In this document: positions 1 through 10,876 of the stretch, piece after piece
Position numbering within the stretch: position 1 is the stretch's first letter
Layout of the letters: each line of letters begins with the position of its first letter
Assembly (NCBI GenBank): GCA_022539475.1
Contig: VCMS01000071.1
Span: forward strand, 62,001 to 126,000
Source of the DNA: Gracilaria domingensis
Taxonomy: Eukaryota; Rhodophyta; Florideophyceae; Gracilariales; Gracilariaceae
Direction of reading: 5' to 3'
DNA length: 64,000 bases
Notes under the pieces: generated by a model
What the model was told of the DNA's origin: nothing
Seen by the model: only the letters and a program-made list of their open reading frames with translations
Database searches by the model: none
Made by a program: the position numbers and the translations under genes

Positions 1-114
1 GCGCGCGAACAGTCGCGCGCCGTCGGCTGCGCGCGGACTCGTCGTCGTCGTCGTCGTCGTCGTCGAGCGCGTCGGCCGCGTGGGGGCGCTCGTCTGCTGC
101 CTGCGTGCTTCCGC

Positions 115-1173
115 ATGGTGTCGCGCCGCTTCGCTGTGCGGCTGTCGGCTGCGGATGAGTTCGACGCCGGCGCGCAGCGCGCCGCTTCCGTCGCGCACAG
201 CGCGGACGACGCCGACTTCCCGGACTTCTTTCCCAGCGTGCCGTTTCGCTCGGTGGGCGCCTTGACCGCGCGCATGGGCGCCGACGCCGCGCAGTTTGTC
301 GACGATGCGCGTTTACCGCCGCCGAGTCAGACGCACGCTGTCGCGCTCTCGCGGAGGCGGCGCTGTGAGATTTGCTTCCATCCCGAGTCGGGGCCGCTGC
401 GGCCGTGCCCGCAGTGCAATGCCACCGCGTGTCATCATTGTCTGCGCTCGTGGCTCAGGGTCAGGATAGAGGACGGCGACGTCAACCATCTGTCGTGCTT
501 TCTGTGCCATGAGCTCATCCCGGACAGCGAGGTGCGAAGCATTGTGGGCGAGCTCGAGTTCAACCGGTGCCTTTTCTTTCGCTCCAAGATAGAGCATGGC
601 AGCGACTCCACTGCCGCGTGGTGCCCGAAAGTCGGCTGCTGGAAGCTTTTGCAATGCAATGTGCGCAAAATCAACATGCATGCGTCCACCATTACATGTC
701 CAGACTGCCACACCTCCGTGTGTCCGCGCTGTTTCAGTGAAGGTCATGGCGATGAAAAGTGTCCGGTTCCCACTGTCGCCGTGCGGGAGAAGACGCTCTC
801 CAGGATCTGGGAGAAGTTTCACACCAAGAAGTGTCCAATATGCCGCGTCAAGATCGAGAGAGCTGGCGGCTGTTCGCTCATGCGCTGCGCAAACTGCCGG
901 ACCAAGTTCTGCTGGAAGTGCAAGGGGCTCATCAACAGTGAGGACGAGTACACGCGCCGCAATCGACGCACCTTTTCGCACAAGTGCTACTGCACCAAAG
1001 TAGATAACGTCTTCATGTGGATATCTGTCACTGGAGGCGTCATCGTTGTGTTGCCTGTTGCCGTCATTGGGCTCGTTTTAGCTGGGCCTCCCGCCCTCAT
1101 CACTTACGCGCTTCTTCCAAAGGAAAGAAAGCGCGTTGTACGTGCTCAACTGGCTGAGGCCATAACCTTGTGA
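115..1173 (+). CDS. RBR-type E3 ubiquitin ligase with C-terminal membrane anchor
   Basis: A 352-residue RING-between-RING ubiquitin ligase, expected to take ubiquitin from an E2 onto a cysteine of RING2 before passing it to substrate. Cys/His clusters follow the family order: RING1 about residues 84-131 (starts CEIC), IBR about 150-216, RING2 about 240-269 (CPICRVKIE, then GGCSLMRC). The Cys in GGC (about residue 253) sits where the catalytic Cys of Parkin and HHARI lies. A hydrophobic stretch at about 299-333 suggests a tail anchor, as in RNF144/RNF19-type ligases. The first ATG is used; it follows a (CGT)n run at about 41-66. An upstream exon outside the window cannot be excluded. It faces the RHD3-like gene (convergent). 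The exact subfamily and substrate are unknown. Confidence 0.85.
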   Translation: MVSRRFAVRLSAADEFDAGAQRAASVAHSADDADFPDFFPSVPFRSVGALTARMGADAAQFVDDARLPPPSQTHAVALSRRRRCEICFHPESGPLRPCPQCNATACHHCLRSWLRVRIEDGDVNHLSCFLCHELIPDSEVRSIVGELEFNRCLFFRSKIEHGSDSTAAWCPKVGCWKLLQCNVRKINMHASTITCPDCHTSVCPRCFSEGHGDEKCPVPTVAVREKTLSRIWEKFHTKKCPICRVKIERAGGCSLMRCANCRTKFCWKCKGLINSEDEYTRRNRRTFSHKCYCTKVDNVFMWISVTGGVIVVLPVAVIGLVLAGPPALITYALLPKERKRVVRAQLAEAITL

Positions 1174-1405
1174 GCCACTGCCACCTATGTTTATCCCTCG
1201 CTTCTTTCTGTGCACCGCTCACAAATTTAACTTCGAGCGCATGCTCAAGTGCTGCTCACACAACTTTGTTTTAACATCACTTAGTGATGAACACCTTAAC
1301 TGCATTCAATGTGCAAAAACGAAGTGCCAGCTTGGCGTAAGGTTCTGCGATCAATACACTTAGCATTGCCCCTTTTTACTGCGACACCACAAAATATGAC
1401 TATAC

Positions 1406-3013
1406 CTAAAGATCAACTGTCGTGTTAATTGTAGGTTGGATTCGGAAGAATGGAACTTGCCCTTGTCCTTCTTGCTCCGCAGCATCTTTGTCATTCACTA
1501 ATGTGAATTGCATGGAATGCGGACCATGATTGTATCCAGTGATAAGCTGGAAATTCCCAAAGCCGCTAGGGCGACAGGCTGCATTGATTCCGAGGCCAAA
1601 CTCTATGTTGCGCTGCCTGGGCGGCGCCCGCTGTGCCTGTCTTTCCATTTGTTGCATTGCCTGTAACTGTGCAGTTGGAGAGTTTGCAAAGCCCTCACCG
1701 TAAGTGTGCAATGCATTCTGCACCTCCTGTCTCGCCGACCGGAATGAAAGACGCATCGACGGCACGAGCAAAAATTCAGCATGTCTGGCAAACCACTCAT
1801 CCACGTTGCGCAGCGCTATGGGCGTTTCAGTCTCGTACATAGGATTTGCGACCTTGGACAACAAAATTTTCTTGAATCGCTGCAGCGCGGCGTTCTGCAA
1901 TAAAAGTATTTGCTTGTTGAACAACGAACGTACCCGAGACTGCAGAGAAGACTGCAATTCGGATCGCTTCTTCGCGCGAATAGGTGAGGAAGCATGAGCC
2001 AACGTGTCCCTGTCGTATTTCTCCAACGCGGAATCAAGCAAATTGGAGGCCTTCACACCAAAATCTGGCACTGTGTTGCCCCTGTCCACTTCAGAAGTCC
2101 ATCTATTGAGCTGAGCCAAAGAGGGACGCTGCTGGGCATCATAAGCCACATCACACCGGTATGCAGCAACCAGATCTTTCTTACCTGGCAGCTCAACCGA
2201 CTTGTCCTGCTCGGTATCCTTCCACACAATATCGGCGTAGTTGTATAGACCTTCAATCGGGATCTTTCGGGAGTAGTCTGTGTTAAGCAAATACCCCGAG
2301 TGGTTCGGATTGCAAAAACGCTGCGACAGATCGGCAACGGCTTCATCGAACTCGTCCTTGCGATGGCGAATGTGAGGCAATGATACAAATTCAAAGTCGA
2401 ACAAATCGGACAAGGAAGCACCATTGGCGTCTATATCTTTCCACATGGATTCGATATCATTGATGAGGATACTCTTGAGGGAATCCAAAGGCGAATCATC
2501 GTCATGGTCACGAATGACAAAAACAATCAATGTCTTGACAGGCTCTCCCTGAAAGATACGAATGTGTTCGGTAAAAATAGTCCTCAACATCGAATAGCCC
2601 GCAGCCTCATAGCGTCCGAGATCAGCGGCCCACAAATTGAAAATGAGAGCATCTGCTAGCGCTAGGGACAGCGTCGCGACACGCGCAACCTTGTGATTTT
2701 CACCATCTCGCCCATCCGAGCCCTGCGAGTCCAAAATCAAATAGCGCGAAGAAGAGACGGCTGCCACGCAACCCTGCGTACCACGGCCGGCAAACGGCCG
2801 AGCAACAGCAAAGTCGGTTTGAAACAAACGATTGGCCAAGGTGCTCTTGCCAGAACTACGGGAACCCAATAGCGCGACGGTGACCAGATTGGCGTCCTGA
2901 TCGGTTTGATCCTCTGGAAAGTGTTCGGTGGCAAACTTCTCGAACTCCTCCGAGTTGAACTCGCCGCGCGCGTTGACGAGTTGGAGCACGGAATTTGACG
3001 ACGCGATGTCCAT
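1406..3013 (-). CDS. RHD3/Sey1/atlastin-like dynamin-superfamily GTPase, lacking the membrane hairpin
   Basis: A 535-residue protein with the GTPase domain of the RHD3/Sey1 family, which fuses ER tubules. The P-loop GSRSSGKST is at residues 50-58, the G3-like DSQGSDG at 95-101, and an RD dipeptide of G4 type (VIRDHDD) at about 168. The stretch DALIFNLWAADLGR (121-134) matches the plant RHD3 motif that places the protein at the ER. Family members are about 750-850 residues and end in a helical bundle, two membrane helices and an amphipathic tail. Here the bundle is short, and the C-terminus (from about 430) is Gln/Arg/Pro-rich with no hydrophobic hairpin. Either the gene has lost the fusion machinery or a downstream exon is missing; none is obvious before the convergent RBR gene ends. 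Confidence 0.75.
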   Translation of the reverse strand: MDIASSNSVLQLVNARGEFNSEEFEKFATEHFPEDQTDQDANLVTVALLGSRSSGKSTLANRLFQTDFAVARPFAGRGTQGCVAAVSSSRYLILDSQGSDGRDGENHKVARVATLSLALADALIFNLWAADLGRYEAAGYSMLRTIFTEHIRIFQGEPVKTLIVFVIRDHDDDSPLDSLKSILINDIESMWKDIDANGASLSDLFDFEFVSLPHIRHRKDEFDEAVADLSQRFCNPNHSGYLLNTDYSRKIPIEGLYNYADIVWKDTEQDKSVELPGKKDLVAAYRCDVAYDAQQRPSLAQLNRWTSEVDRGNTVPDFGVKASNLLDSALEKYDRDTLAHASSPIRAKKRSELQSSLQSRVRSLFNKQILLLQNAALQRFKKILLSKVANPMYETETPIALRNVDEWFARHAEFLLVPSMRLSFRSARQEVQNALHTYGEGFANSPTAQLQAMQQMERQAQRAPPRQRNIEFGLGINAACRPSGFGNFQLITGYNHGPHSMQFTLVNDKDAAEQEGQGQVPFFRIQPTINTTVDL

Positions 3014-3290
3014 CGTGAACGTAGCAAGACAGGGAACAACGAGCGAGACGCACGGGCGCGAGGAGTAGGAGACGGGCGGCGTCCACAGACAAATCGTAAC
3101 AGCCGTCCCGACGTGGCTTGCGCGGCACCACTTGAGCTCACAACCGCAGATCGCACATTGGAGCCCAGATCCCTTTCCATCGAATTGATCCCCAGAACAC
3201 GTGGCAACGCAGTTCTACTCCCCACGTCTGCCACGGATCATCCTCTCCTTCGCCAAAAAAGCTCCGTATTTTCTGGATCAAGGATCACTT
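3014..3290. other. Upstream region of the RHD3-like gene
   Basis: This is the presumed promoter and 5' UTR of the minus-strand GTPase gene. I see no further gene and no clear TATA box. Similarity to the repeat family of this region begins at about 3290. Confidence 0.4.
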
Positions 3291-5180
3291 TGGCGCGGAC
3301 TCCTTGTGCCTCAACGCCCCCTTACCTTCACCTGCGCATGACATTTGCACGCCCCACTCGCTCACCAGTTGAGCGGACATTTAGTATCACCATTGCTCAT
3401 CACTCACCACGTCCGCTTTTACATACCCTTTCGCGCACACCACGAAAACGTTTCTAAATTGACTTTATTAGAGCTAGTGTTTGCGCTGCATGGTCGAACA
3501 GTTTTTATCTTGTACATATCGGAAAATTGAGCCACCACTCCAGCATCATCAGTCATGTAGCTTTCAGATGTTGCACGCAGTAATTCAACATCAAGGATTA
3601 GAATTGGCACCCATGTCAACCAATTTGATCATTACTTTAAAGATCAAGTTGAGCCAAACTATAGAGTCAATTGCACCAATCTACGCTTTAAATTGCGTGC
3701 TTCACCGCAACTTTGCCAGCGCCGGGGGTAATGTCCCGGTGCGACTGGCCGAGTGGGAAGATAATTGGAATTCAACCTGGAGACCCCGGAATCGAACACG
3801 CAAGCACAACAAATAAAATGAATCGTAACAAGTAGCAAACAATAAACTGAATTGAAACGAACTGACAAAAAAACAATAACCGGACATTGTGGGATAGGGG
3901 CGGGTACCCCAGGTCAGGGCCCGGGGGTAGGCGAATCTGGGGAGTAGGACCCCCGGAACCCCGATCGTGGCGGAGTTTCCCGAGCAGCGATTGTAGATTG
4001 TGATTGCCTACACTGCCGGGAGATACCTCCCGATCGGCCCTGGGCTCGGGTCTGGAAGGGGATCCTGGGGTATAGAGCCCCCAGGACCCGGACGGGGCGG
4101 GCCATGCCCGTAGCCGTGGCCTAGGGGCGGGTAGGGCGGCTACTGGGAAGGGCCTCAACCGATCCATGGAAGCTTGAGTCCCTGGGGAGGTCATTGCCAC
4201 CAGAAGGGGGATGGGGGGTGACGACCCTAGTCCCGGGCGCCGGCCCAAAGAGCACCGGGGGGTGGCGGCCCCGGTAGCTTTATGCTACTCTTCACAATAA
4301 ACGTGGCAACCTTTATTTTCTTGTTTGGGTTTCGTCTCTCAGCAGAAAGAGCGGGGCTGTCTTCTTGTACGAAATCTTCTACTGTGATGCCCATAAGCAA
4401 TTTTAAACTTTTTGGCAGGAACGATAGAGGAGGACAATCAAACCACTTGCAGTCAAAGGATATGATAAAAAGCCTTTGCCCAGTCTCAATGCGCATCTAA
4501 TAGCCAGAGCCAAATGGAAGGTAATAATGAACCTCTTCATATCTGTGTTATTCTGCGTTGGGATTAAATACCTTCTGGTACAAATAGACTGCTGCGAATG
4601 TATATGTGCTAATGTTACCAAGCGAAAACATGCAAAGCTCTCACATCGTGTCTCATTTATCAGTTATGCAGCCTTTGAAAAACGAGGCGGCAGTTAAGGA
4701 AGAGTAATCTGTGGTACCACTATGTTTCGGAAGCATAAGGCAATAGGGGTTACGCCTCCTTTAGAACATTGGCAAGTTCGAGGTGATTCGCTCAAACGGG
4801 CCCCACCCTGGACCCTGTCGATGCCCAAGAGAGATATAAAATCACAGCTCTCAGAAAGTGGGCCAATGACGTCTTCTTCGCTCAATACAAGAGTTAGCCC
4901 CAATATCTACGAACTGTACCAGAAAAACTGAACTCCCCTAAGGGTGCCATATTCTTGTCATAGGTTTTTGGTTCAATATGCTACGTACATCAGTATCCAC
5001 GTTCAGATCGCAGGGGCAACTTGGTCCTGACTGCTACTGATGGAGCTAGATCCTCCGCAAACAGAATGCTAATATCCGGTCAACATCCTTGGAAAACGCA
5101 TAGAATTCCTTGCATTTTCTGGTTCTTCGACTTCTGTTCATCGTGAAGCTTTCCCACCAACGGCTCTTGGTTGCTCATTC
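3290..5180. repeat. Wider degenerate repeat copy 1 (diverged flanks of the core)
   Basis: Both flanks of the near-identical core can be aligned by eye to the flanks of the second core, but only as patchy, strongly diverged matches. Upstream, short words around CTTACCTTCA and ACATTTGCACG are shared with 9190-9225. Downstream, phrases such as CTACTGTGATG and TTCCTTGCATTTTCT (5105) match 10310 and 10480. Copy 1 carries extra sequence between about 4430 and 4990. No intact gene is visible. It looks like an old duplicated element or segment. Confidence 0.5.
3519..4311. repeat. Core of a dispersed repeat, copy 1 (GC-rich, ~790 bp)
   Basis: Nearly base-for-base identical to 9437-10229 in direct orientation (offset 5918). 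I count fewer than ten differences by eye, for example at about 3557, 3612, 3637 and within 4190-4220. It begins near a TATCGGAAAATTGAG segment, runs through a very GC-rich central part (3890-4280) and ends at CGTGGCAACCTTT. No long open frame with protein character is present. A perfect A-box-like motif (TGGCCGAGTGG) lies at about 3747 on the + strand, and a B-box-like TTCGATTCC lies on the opposite strand, so it does not form a tRNA. It is probably a non-autonomous element or part of one. Confidence 0.85.
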
Positions 5181-7500
5181 GCGACGCTCGTGTTCTTAAA
5201 AACAGAAACCGGGGAGAAAAACAACTCGCCGCCTGTGGGAGGACGTCAACCATCATTTGGAAAACACACAGTGCCCCATATGTGCGAGTAACGAGAGAGA
5301 GAAGACGTGCACGACAACTAAACCTACAGCACAACCTTCCTATCCCACGAGGTATCGTTAGAGCACAAAGTCCAATGCCATACATTCGAACGCGACCTGG
5401 AATCAACGCAAATTCCGATTCGTGATATAGAAACCTTAAAATTATTATAGGTCTCGTTCCGCAAACGGAGTCGAGAAAATTTTCTTACAAGCTATGAACA
5501 CGGTTCTCAACAAAAAGGCTGAAGGACTGCCGCGCATCCCAGAGGATGCAGTATCCAAGTTCACTTCCAGAATTGGGAGCCATATCGACGCCGCCCTTGC
5601 ACCCGCTGTTATCCCAAACTGTGGCAAATCAAGCCCTAGAACAACGATACGGCACCAAAGAAGAGAGTGTCAGCGGGCTCTCTGCCTCCTCCCCGACCTC
5701 CTCCTGATCGCGAATCTCCGCGATCAGGTGCCTTTATGGTAGTCTCAGGCTGCCGCTCAGGCCAAGCCAATTCTAATTAAACCACGGAGCGTTTCTCTAG
5801 CTATATAGTTTCTAATTGGACCTAAGTCTACGCTTTCTATTGTAATACAAACCACATGCTAAAATATGATTACCATCTTGACCTGTCCCTGAACTTGATG
5901 GTGTGGAGAAAGACGGGGGCAACCAAAGCCCGCATCAGGACATAGAGCTTGCGCCTCATGATAGGTTTGTTACTGTGCGCAATCGTGCCGTTCAAAAAGT
6001 ATGGCGAATTAGTGATATGGTACAAGCATTTCGACAAGGTTCCGGTGGGAAGCTGTTTAGATTAGCAGTTTGGGCTCGTGGTATCGTTCGGCCCAAGGAC
6101 TTGGGACACTCATGTCGTCCTATTCGTGCAATGTGTGACAGAGGCGTTTTGTGTAATGACTGTGGATCGCACAGAAAACTGTGGCCGTTTGTGGAAAATT
6201 TGTTCTGGAGGAACGGTCTCCCGGAGCCTCAAGCCTCAATAGAGAGCTGGGTCATAGAAAGGATGCGGAGCGATTGCTTGGACTGCAAGCGTCAGATCAT
6301 CGCCTGAACGACAGAAATGTGATGTGCTAAAGTGCAAACTTCGAACCCTTCACGCGGCTATAAGCGTGGTGAACTGTTTAGTGGTTCGGCGTGAATACGA
6401 AGATGACATAGGCCAATGCCTACAGAGAGTTGCACGTGCCCTGAAGGGAGCTCGACTGCTTCCTTAACTGTAACGAGCAACCTAACTACACAACGAGCAA
6501 CGGGTAGTCATGGATTGAGATTCATGCCCATGCCTCGGTTTGAGCGTTTTGTACAAGGGTATGCATTCGGGGCTGTCTGAAGATGTTCTGTAGGAGCATA
6601 ACACCGCTCCAGTGCATGTAACCCGTGTACCGCGGAGCTGTTATCGTGACTTCTTGTCACTGCCATCGGCAGCTGACAGCACTACACATTGGAAGAAGCG
6701 AATGCATTGAGAAGCAAGCCAAGTGAAATTCATGACTTCTTCGCCATACGGCGACATTCGCCCAGTGTCTTCTTCTTCCCTCTCGCTTTCTTCATTCCTC
6801 CATTTGCATGTGGCTTTTTACTTCTGTCTCCTTGTCGTGTCGTCGGTCGCCAGGGGTTCTCCTTCGCAAACACAATGTCAGCATACTTTTGGAAGCGATT
6901 ATCACTATCCAGTTGTTCGAATTCGATTAGAACAATCGGATACTCTCTCTCACCATCGTCCTCAACTGTTCGTCCCCGCTCCTTCAACCGTTGCTCTAGT
7001 AAGCGACTGTGGGTCTGAATTTCCTCTTTCGATTTTCGCTTCTTTTCCTGTTCTCTTTCCAATTGCTCGCCATGTAGCTACCGCACATCAACAGCGAAAG
7101 TTGGCGTGCATCCATTTTCTTCACTGTAGATGTCGCTTAGGGTGTAATCTAAAACGGAGCATTTGAAAGGACAGGACTGACAGAACGCAAACCTTCCTCT
7201 ACCACTCAGTATACTAGCAGTAGCTGTAGCAAGCACAGGTGATCGTGTAGAGACGCAAGCAAGAGACGGTGTTTATTGCGTAGAGTAGCGGCTCTAACTC
7301 CTGTGGTAAGCGAAACCTGACGGCCCTAGCGGGGTCGTCAGTGTCGTAGAACAGCACCCATGTCGAGGGGTACCAGTTAGGACGGCGCACAGGCGCCGAA
7401 CGGCCTCACGAGAAGCGTTCACTGCAGAATAAGAGCACGATGGCAATAAACGACCTTCTGAAACTCTGACCATGAACAGCAGCCGCGATTCAACGCGTCG
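4312..7500. other. Gene-poor, repeat-like DNA
   Basis: No frame here has the length, composition or motif content of a gene I recognise. The longest readings are 5903-6307 (+), rich in Cys/Trp/His but matching nothing I know, and 6730-7062 (-), a Lys/Glu-rich coil-like frame. Both could be chance or remnants of elements. Part of 4990-5170 is related to 10350-10560, as described for the repeats. Confidence 0.5.
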
Positions 7501-7859
7501 CACCATAAATACCACTCTAAAAGAGACAGAACAGAACCCCGTACAATCTCCGGCCATATCTCCCATTGTCCCGATAGCTTATCGATCCACAGATCGAACG
7601 TTGCAGTCGAACAACTGCTCAAAGAATTCCGTAGCTACTTCTATAATCCTCCGACAAGCTGGTGGAGTCAACATTTTGAAATGTTTTGGCACTTCAGAAA
7701 CAAAGAAGTCTCCCGTTTTCTGTAGGGATTTCCAAAACTCAACGTTATGGTATTCGCTTTATATGGTCAACTCTGCCGTCTTCTTTAACTTTTCCCGAAT
7801 AATTCTTCTCATCTCTGCTTTTACTAGCCCCGGAACACTCTTGGAAAACCATTGCTCTA

Positions 7860-8560
7860 CCGTCGGTGGTACTCGTACTCCTTTGTAACAAACAACTCAT
7901 CAATCGAATAGAAAGGATGAGCCATTCAATATTGCTTGGTCCGAAAAAGGCTGGGTCCTCAGTACCCTACCAAGCCTCTGTATACGTCAAATTGATTTCA
8001 ACAGGCAAATTGCCCGTACTCAAGAACGTATTCCATTTGTGTTTCTTTCTTGCTTCAACGAGAAAATAAGCATGCTTGATTGCATGAAAATCGTCTGCAA
8101 TGAATCTCTCGAAAGAGCAAGAACAACGCTTCTGGCTTGAAGTTCTTTTGAGCTTGTACCATATTCAGCCTTAGTGTCAAGCAAAACTCTCCCTTTTTCA
8201 TCATCAAGCCTTTCAATGCTGTTCACACTCGAATCGAGGATGACCTTATGCCGTCCAAGTTGAGAGAGCATTGTGCTTGACAGCGAATTAAACTCTTTCC
8301 CGAGGTCATGAGCAGGGCCTGACAAGGAATAGCAAGGAGAATTTGTATTGCAACTTTAGCATACTCACGAGCGAAAATTGCGTCGGAGAAGTCTGAAGTT
8401 GTGTAATGCATTGCGATAAATCCATGGAATAGCCATCCGAAGAATATATGTTCCATAACCACAAGTCCTTTATCATTACGATATCCCACTTGTAATCAAG
8501 GCGAAAGATCTGCCAAAACTCTTGGTTGTGAACCTCTGGTTCTGGAAAAGGCGAAAACAC
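7860..8560 (-). pseudogene. Decayed or mis-spliced flavin amine-oxidase-like gene fragment
   Basis: The minus strand reads from about 8560 as a Trp/Tyr-rich segment (EFWQIFRLDYKW). A GT-AG intron at about 8318-8363 (46 nt) then joins it to a segment containing GRHKVILDSSVNSIERL and ARSVVLALSRDSL. This layout resembles the part of FAD-dependent monoamine/polyamine oxidases where the substrate-domain strand is followed by a Rossmann strand and a pro-rich loop. Further along, about 7990-7900, another frame reads NLTYTEAW and then GTEDPAFFGPSN, separated by a stop. No FAD-binding GxGxxG N-terminus was found nearby, so this is likely a remnant. The family assignment rests on pattern only. Confidence 0.33.
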
Positions 8561-9129
8561 TGCGTTCTCCTAGCTCGCAGCAATCTTCTGAAAGAGTTGC
8601 TCGATAAGGCAGGATGGTCTCAAACCGCTTTTTCCCTTTCTCAAATTCAAGGGCTTGTTCTGCTTGTTGAAGTGTTTAGATTGCTCATGTGGTTCAAAGT
8701 GAACCGCGTCCCACCATGTTCTGCATCCAGCAAGGATTCTTGTTCGAACGGTAATATCGACAAGCAAACGGCCCCCAACTCGGTTCACTTTTCAAATAGT
8801 ATGATACTTCTTTTGGGCTCATTCTGTAGACAGTGGCCGACGATGACGATGCTAGAAACGCGTGCATGATGAGCTACGCGTCGGCGCCTATCGCAGCATG
8901 ATGTGCGCTGGCGTGCGAGGTCAGCGCGACGTAGCCGTTTTCGAGAAGAAGTGCCCCGCCCCCTTGAGTGTTTCGTCGCGGTCGGCGGACGTCCAGCTGA
9001 AGTAGCCCTCCATGGCGCCTTTGCTTCTTTTCTTTGGGGAGGGTTCGGGGGGTGGTGGGGTGAGGGAATGTGGCGACGCTTTGATTCAAGATATGCTTCA
9101 ACTGACGCGAACTGCGCAGTTAGCCTAGG

Positions 9130-10560
9130 CTACCTTCAGTGAATCTGCCAAAGTGCGCCACGCGTACACGTCCAGAATTATTTGTACCCTCAACGCACCT
9201 TACCTTCAACTGTGCTTCACATTTGCACGTTCTGCACACAATGACGTGGTGTGCACATGTCATGTGCAAGCTCGCAAAATGAGCGCGCCATTGGTACCAC
9301 CGTTCCTCATCACACGCTTCCTTGACGGTGCTTGTACCTCTCTTCTCTAGCAAGCCAGGAAAGCATTCATAAAGGAGCTAGTCTGTTAGCGCTAATGTTT
9401 GTGCCCCATCGTTGAACAGTTTCTATCTTGAACATATCGGAAAATTGAGCCACCACTCCAGCATCATCAGCCATGTAGCTTTCAGATGTTGCACGCAGTA
9501 ATTCAACATCAAGGATTAGAATTGGCATCCATGTCAACCAATTTGATCATTACCTTAAAGATCAAGTTGAGCCAAACTATAGAGTCAATTGCACCAATCT
9601 ACGCTTTAAATTGCGTGCTTCACCGCAACTTTGCCAGCGCCGGGGGTAATGTCCCGGTGCGACTGGCCGAGTGGGAAGATAATTGGAATTCAACCTGGAG
9701 ACCCCGGAATCGAACACGCAAGCACAACAAATAAAATGAATCGTAACAAGTAGCAAACAATAAACTGAATTGAAACGAACTGACAAAAAAACAATAACCG
9801 GACATTGTGGGATAGGGGCGGGTACCCCAGGTCAGGGCCCGGGGGTAGGCGAATCTGGGGAGTAGGACCCCCGGAACCCCGATCGTGGCGGAGTTTCCCG
9901 AGCAGCGATTGTAGATTGTGATTGCCTACACTGCCGGGAGATACCTCCCGATCGGCCCTGGGCTCGGGTCTGGAAGGGGATCCTGGGGTATAGAGCCCCC
10001 AGGACCCGGACGGGGCGGGCCATGCCCGTAGCCGTGGCCTAGGGGCGGGTAGGGCGGCTACTGGGAAGGGCCTCAACCGATCCATGGAAGCTTGAGTCCC
10101 TGGGGAGGTAACTGCCACCAGAAGGGGGATGGGGAGTGGCGACCCTAGTCCCGGGCGCCGGCCCAAAGAGCACCGGGGGGTGGCGGCCCCGGTAGCTTTA
10201 TGCTACTCTTCACAATAAACGTGGCAACCTTTTTTTCTCGTTTTGGTTGTTTGTATCAGTAGAAGAGGCAGCCTGTTCTTTCTACATCCACCCACTGTGA
10301 TGGTCACAGAAAGCAACTTGATGGAAAGGCTGGGTAAGGAAGTGTAGTCGCAACGCAGTATCCACTTTCAGCTCGCGAGGGAAACATGATCCTGACAGCT
10401 ATAGATGAGACTGGATCCTCCGGAAAGGTAATACGACTCTCCAGCCAACAGCTTTGTAAAAGGATGTAGAATTTCTTGCATGTTCTCGTTCATGAACTTC
10501 TGGCCATCATGGAGCCTTTATCGTACCAACGGCTTTCATGTGCTCTGGGCTACTGTCGGC
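9130..10560. repeat. Wider degenerate repeat copy 2
   Basis: Second copy of the repeat family. It encloses the near-identical core at 9437-10229. Flanks align patchily with 3290-3518 and with 4312-4420 plus 4990-5180; the extra segment of copy 1 is absent. No gene recognised. Confidence 0.5.
9437..10229. repeat. Core of a dispersed repeat, copy 2 (GC-rich, ~790 bp)
   Basis: Direct-repeat partner of 3519-4311. It has the same ends, the same A-box-like motif and the same GC-rich centre. The few differences include CATCCATG for CACCCATG and GGTAACTG for GGTCATTG. After CGTGGCAACC both copies enter a T-rich stretch and then diverge. Confidence 0.85.
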
Positions 10561-10876
10561 TGATATTTACCTTCGTATCACCTTCGGGATAGATTCATTG
10601 TGAAGGCTATAAGGTTAGCCTGGCCTGCCCTCTCGTCATTGGTCCAGTATTGCTGCCTGCCATCATCAACGAAAGGCTGCTCAAAGGCTGTAAGACGCTG
10701 AGAGAGAGCACGCCGGGAAAGCATTCTGAAACTTTCGAAGTGCTCATGATATGCTATAAGCTGTTTGTGAGCGTGCCTAGTGCGCTGGAGCGTCTGAAGA
10801 GACGATTTAGATTGCATTACTGCGATACGGACAGCTGAATTTCACCCTGTCGATTTGTCAGCCTGTTGGACATCAT
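10230..10876. other. Intergenic, repeat-derived
   Basis: It holds the diverged right flank of repeat copy 2 (to about 10560) and about 300 bp with no recognisable feature. Confidence 0.4.

Noticed and set aside
3741..3812. A tRNA-Leu/Ser-like gene in the repeat core
   Set aside because: The A box is perfect, but no T-arm follows on the same strand, and acceptor arms do not pair.
5903..6307. A 134-residue Cys/Trp-rich protein
   Set aside because: No homology recognised, surrounded by degenerate repeats, and no promoter or splice evidence.
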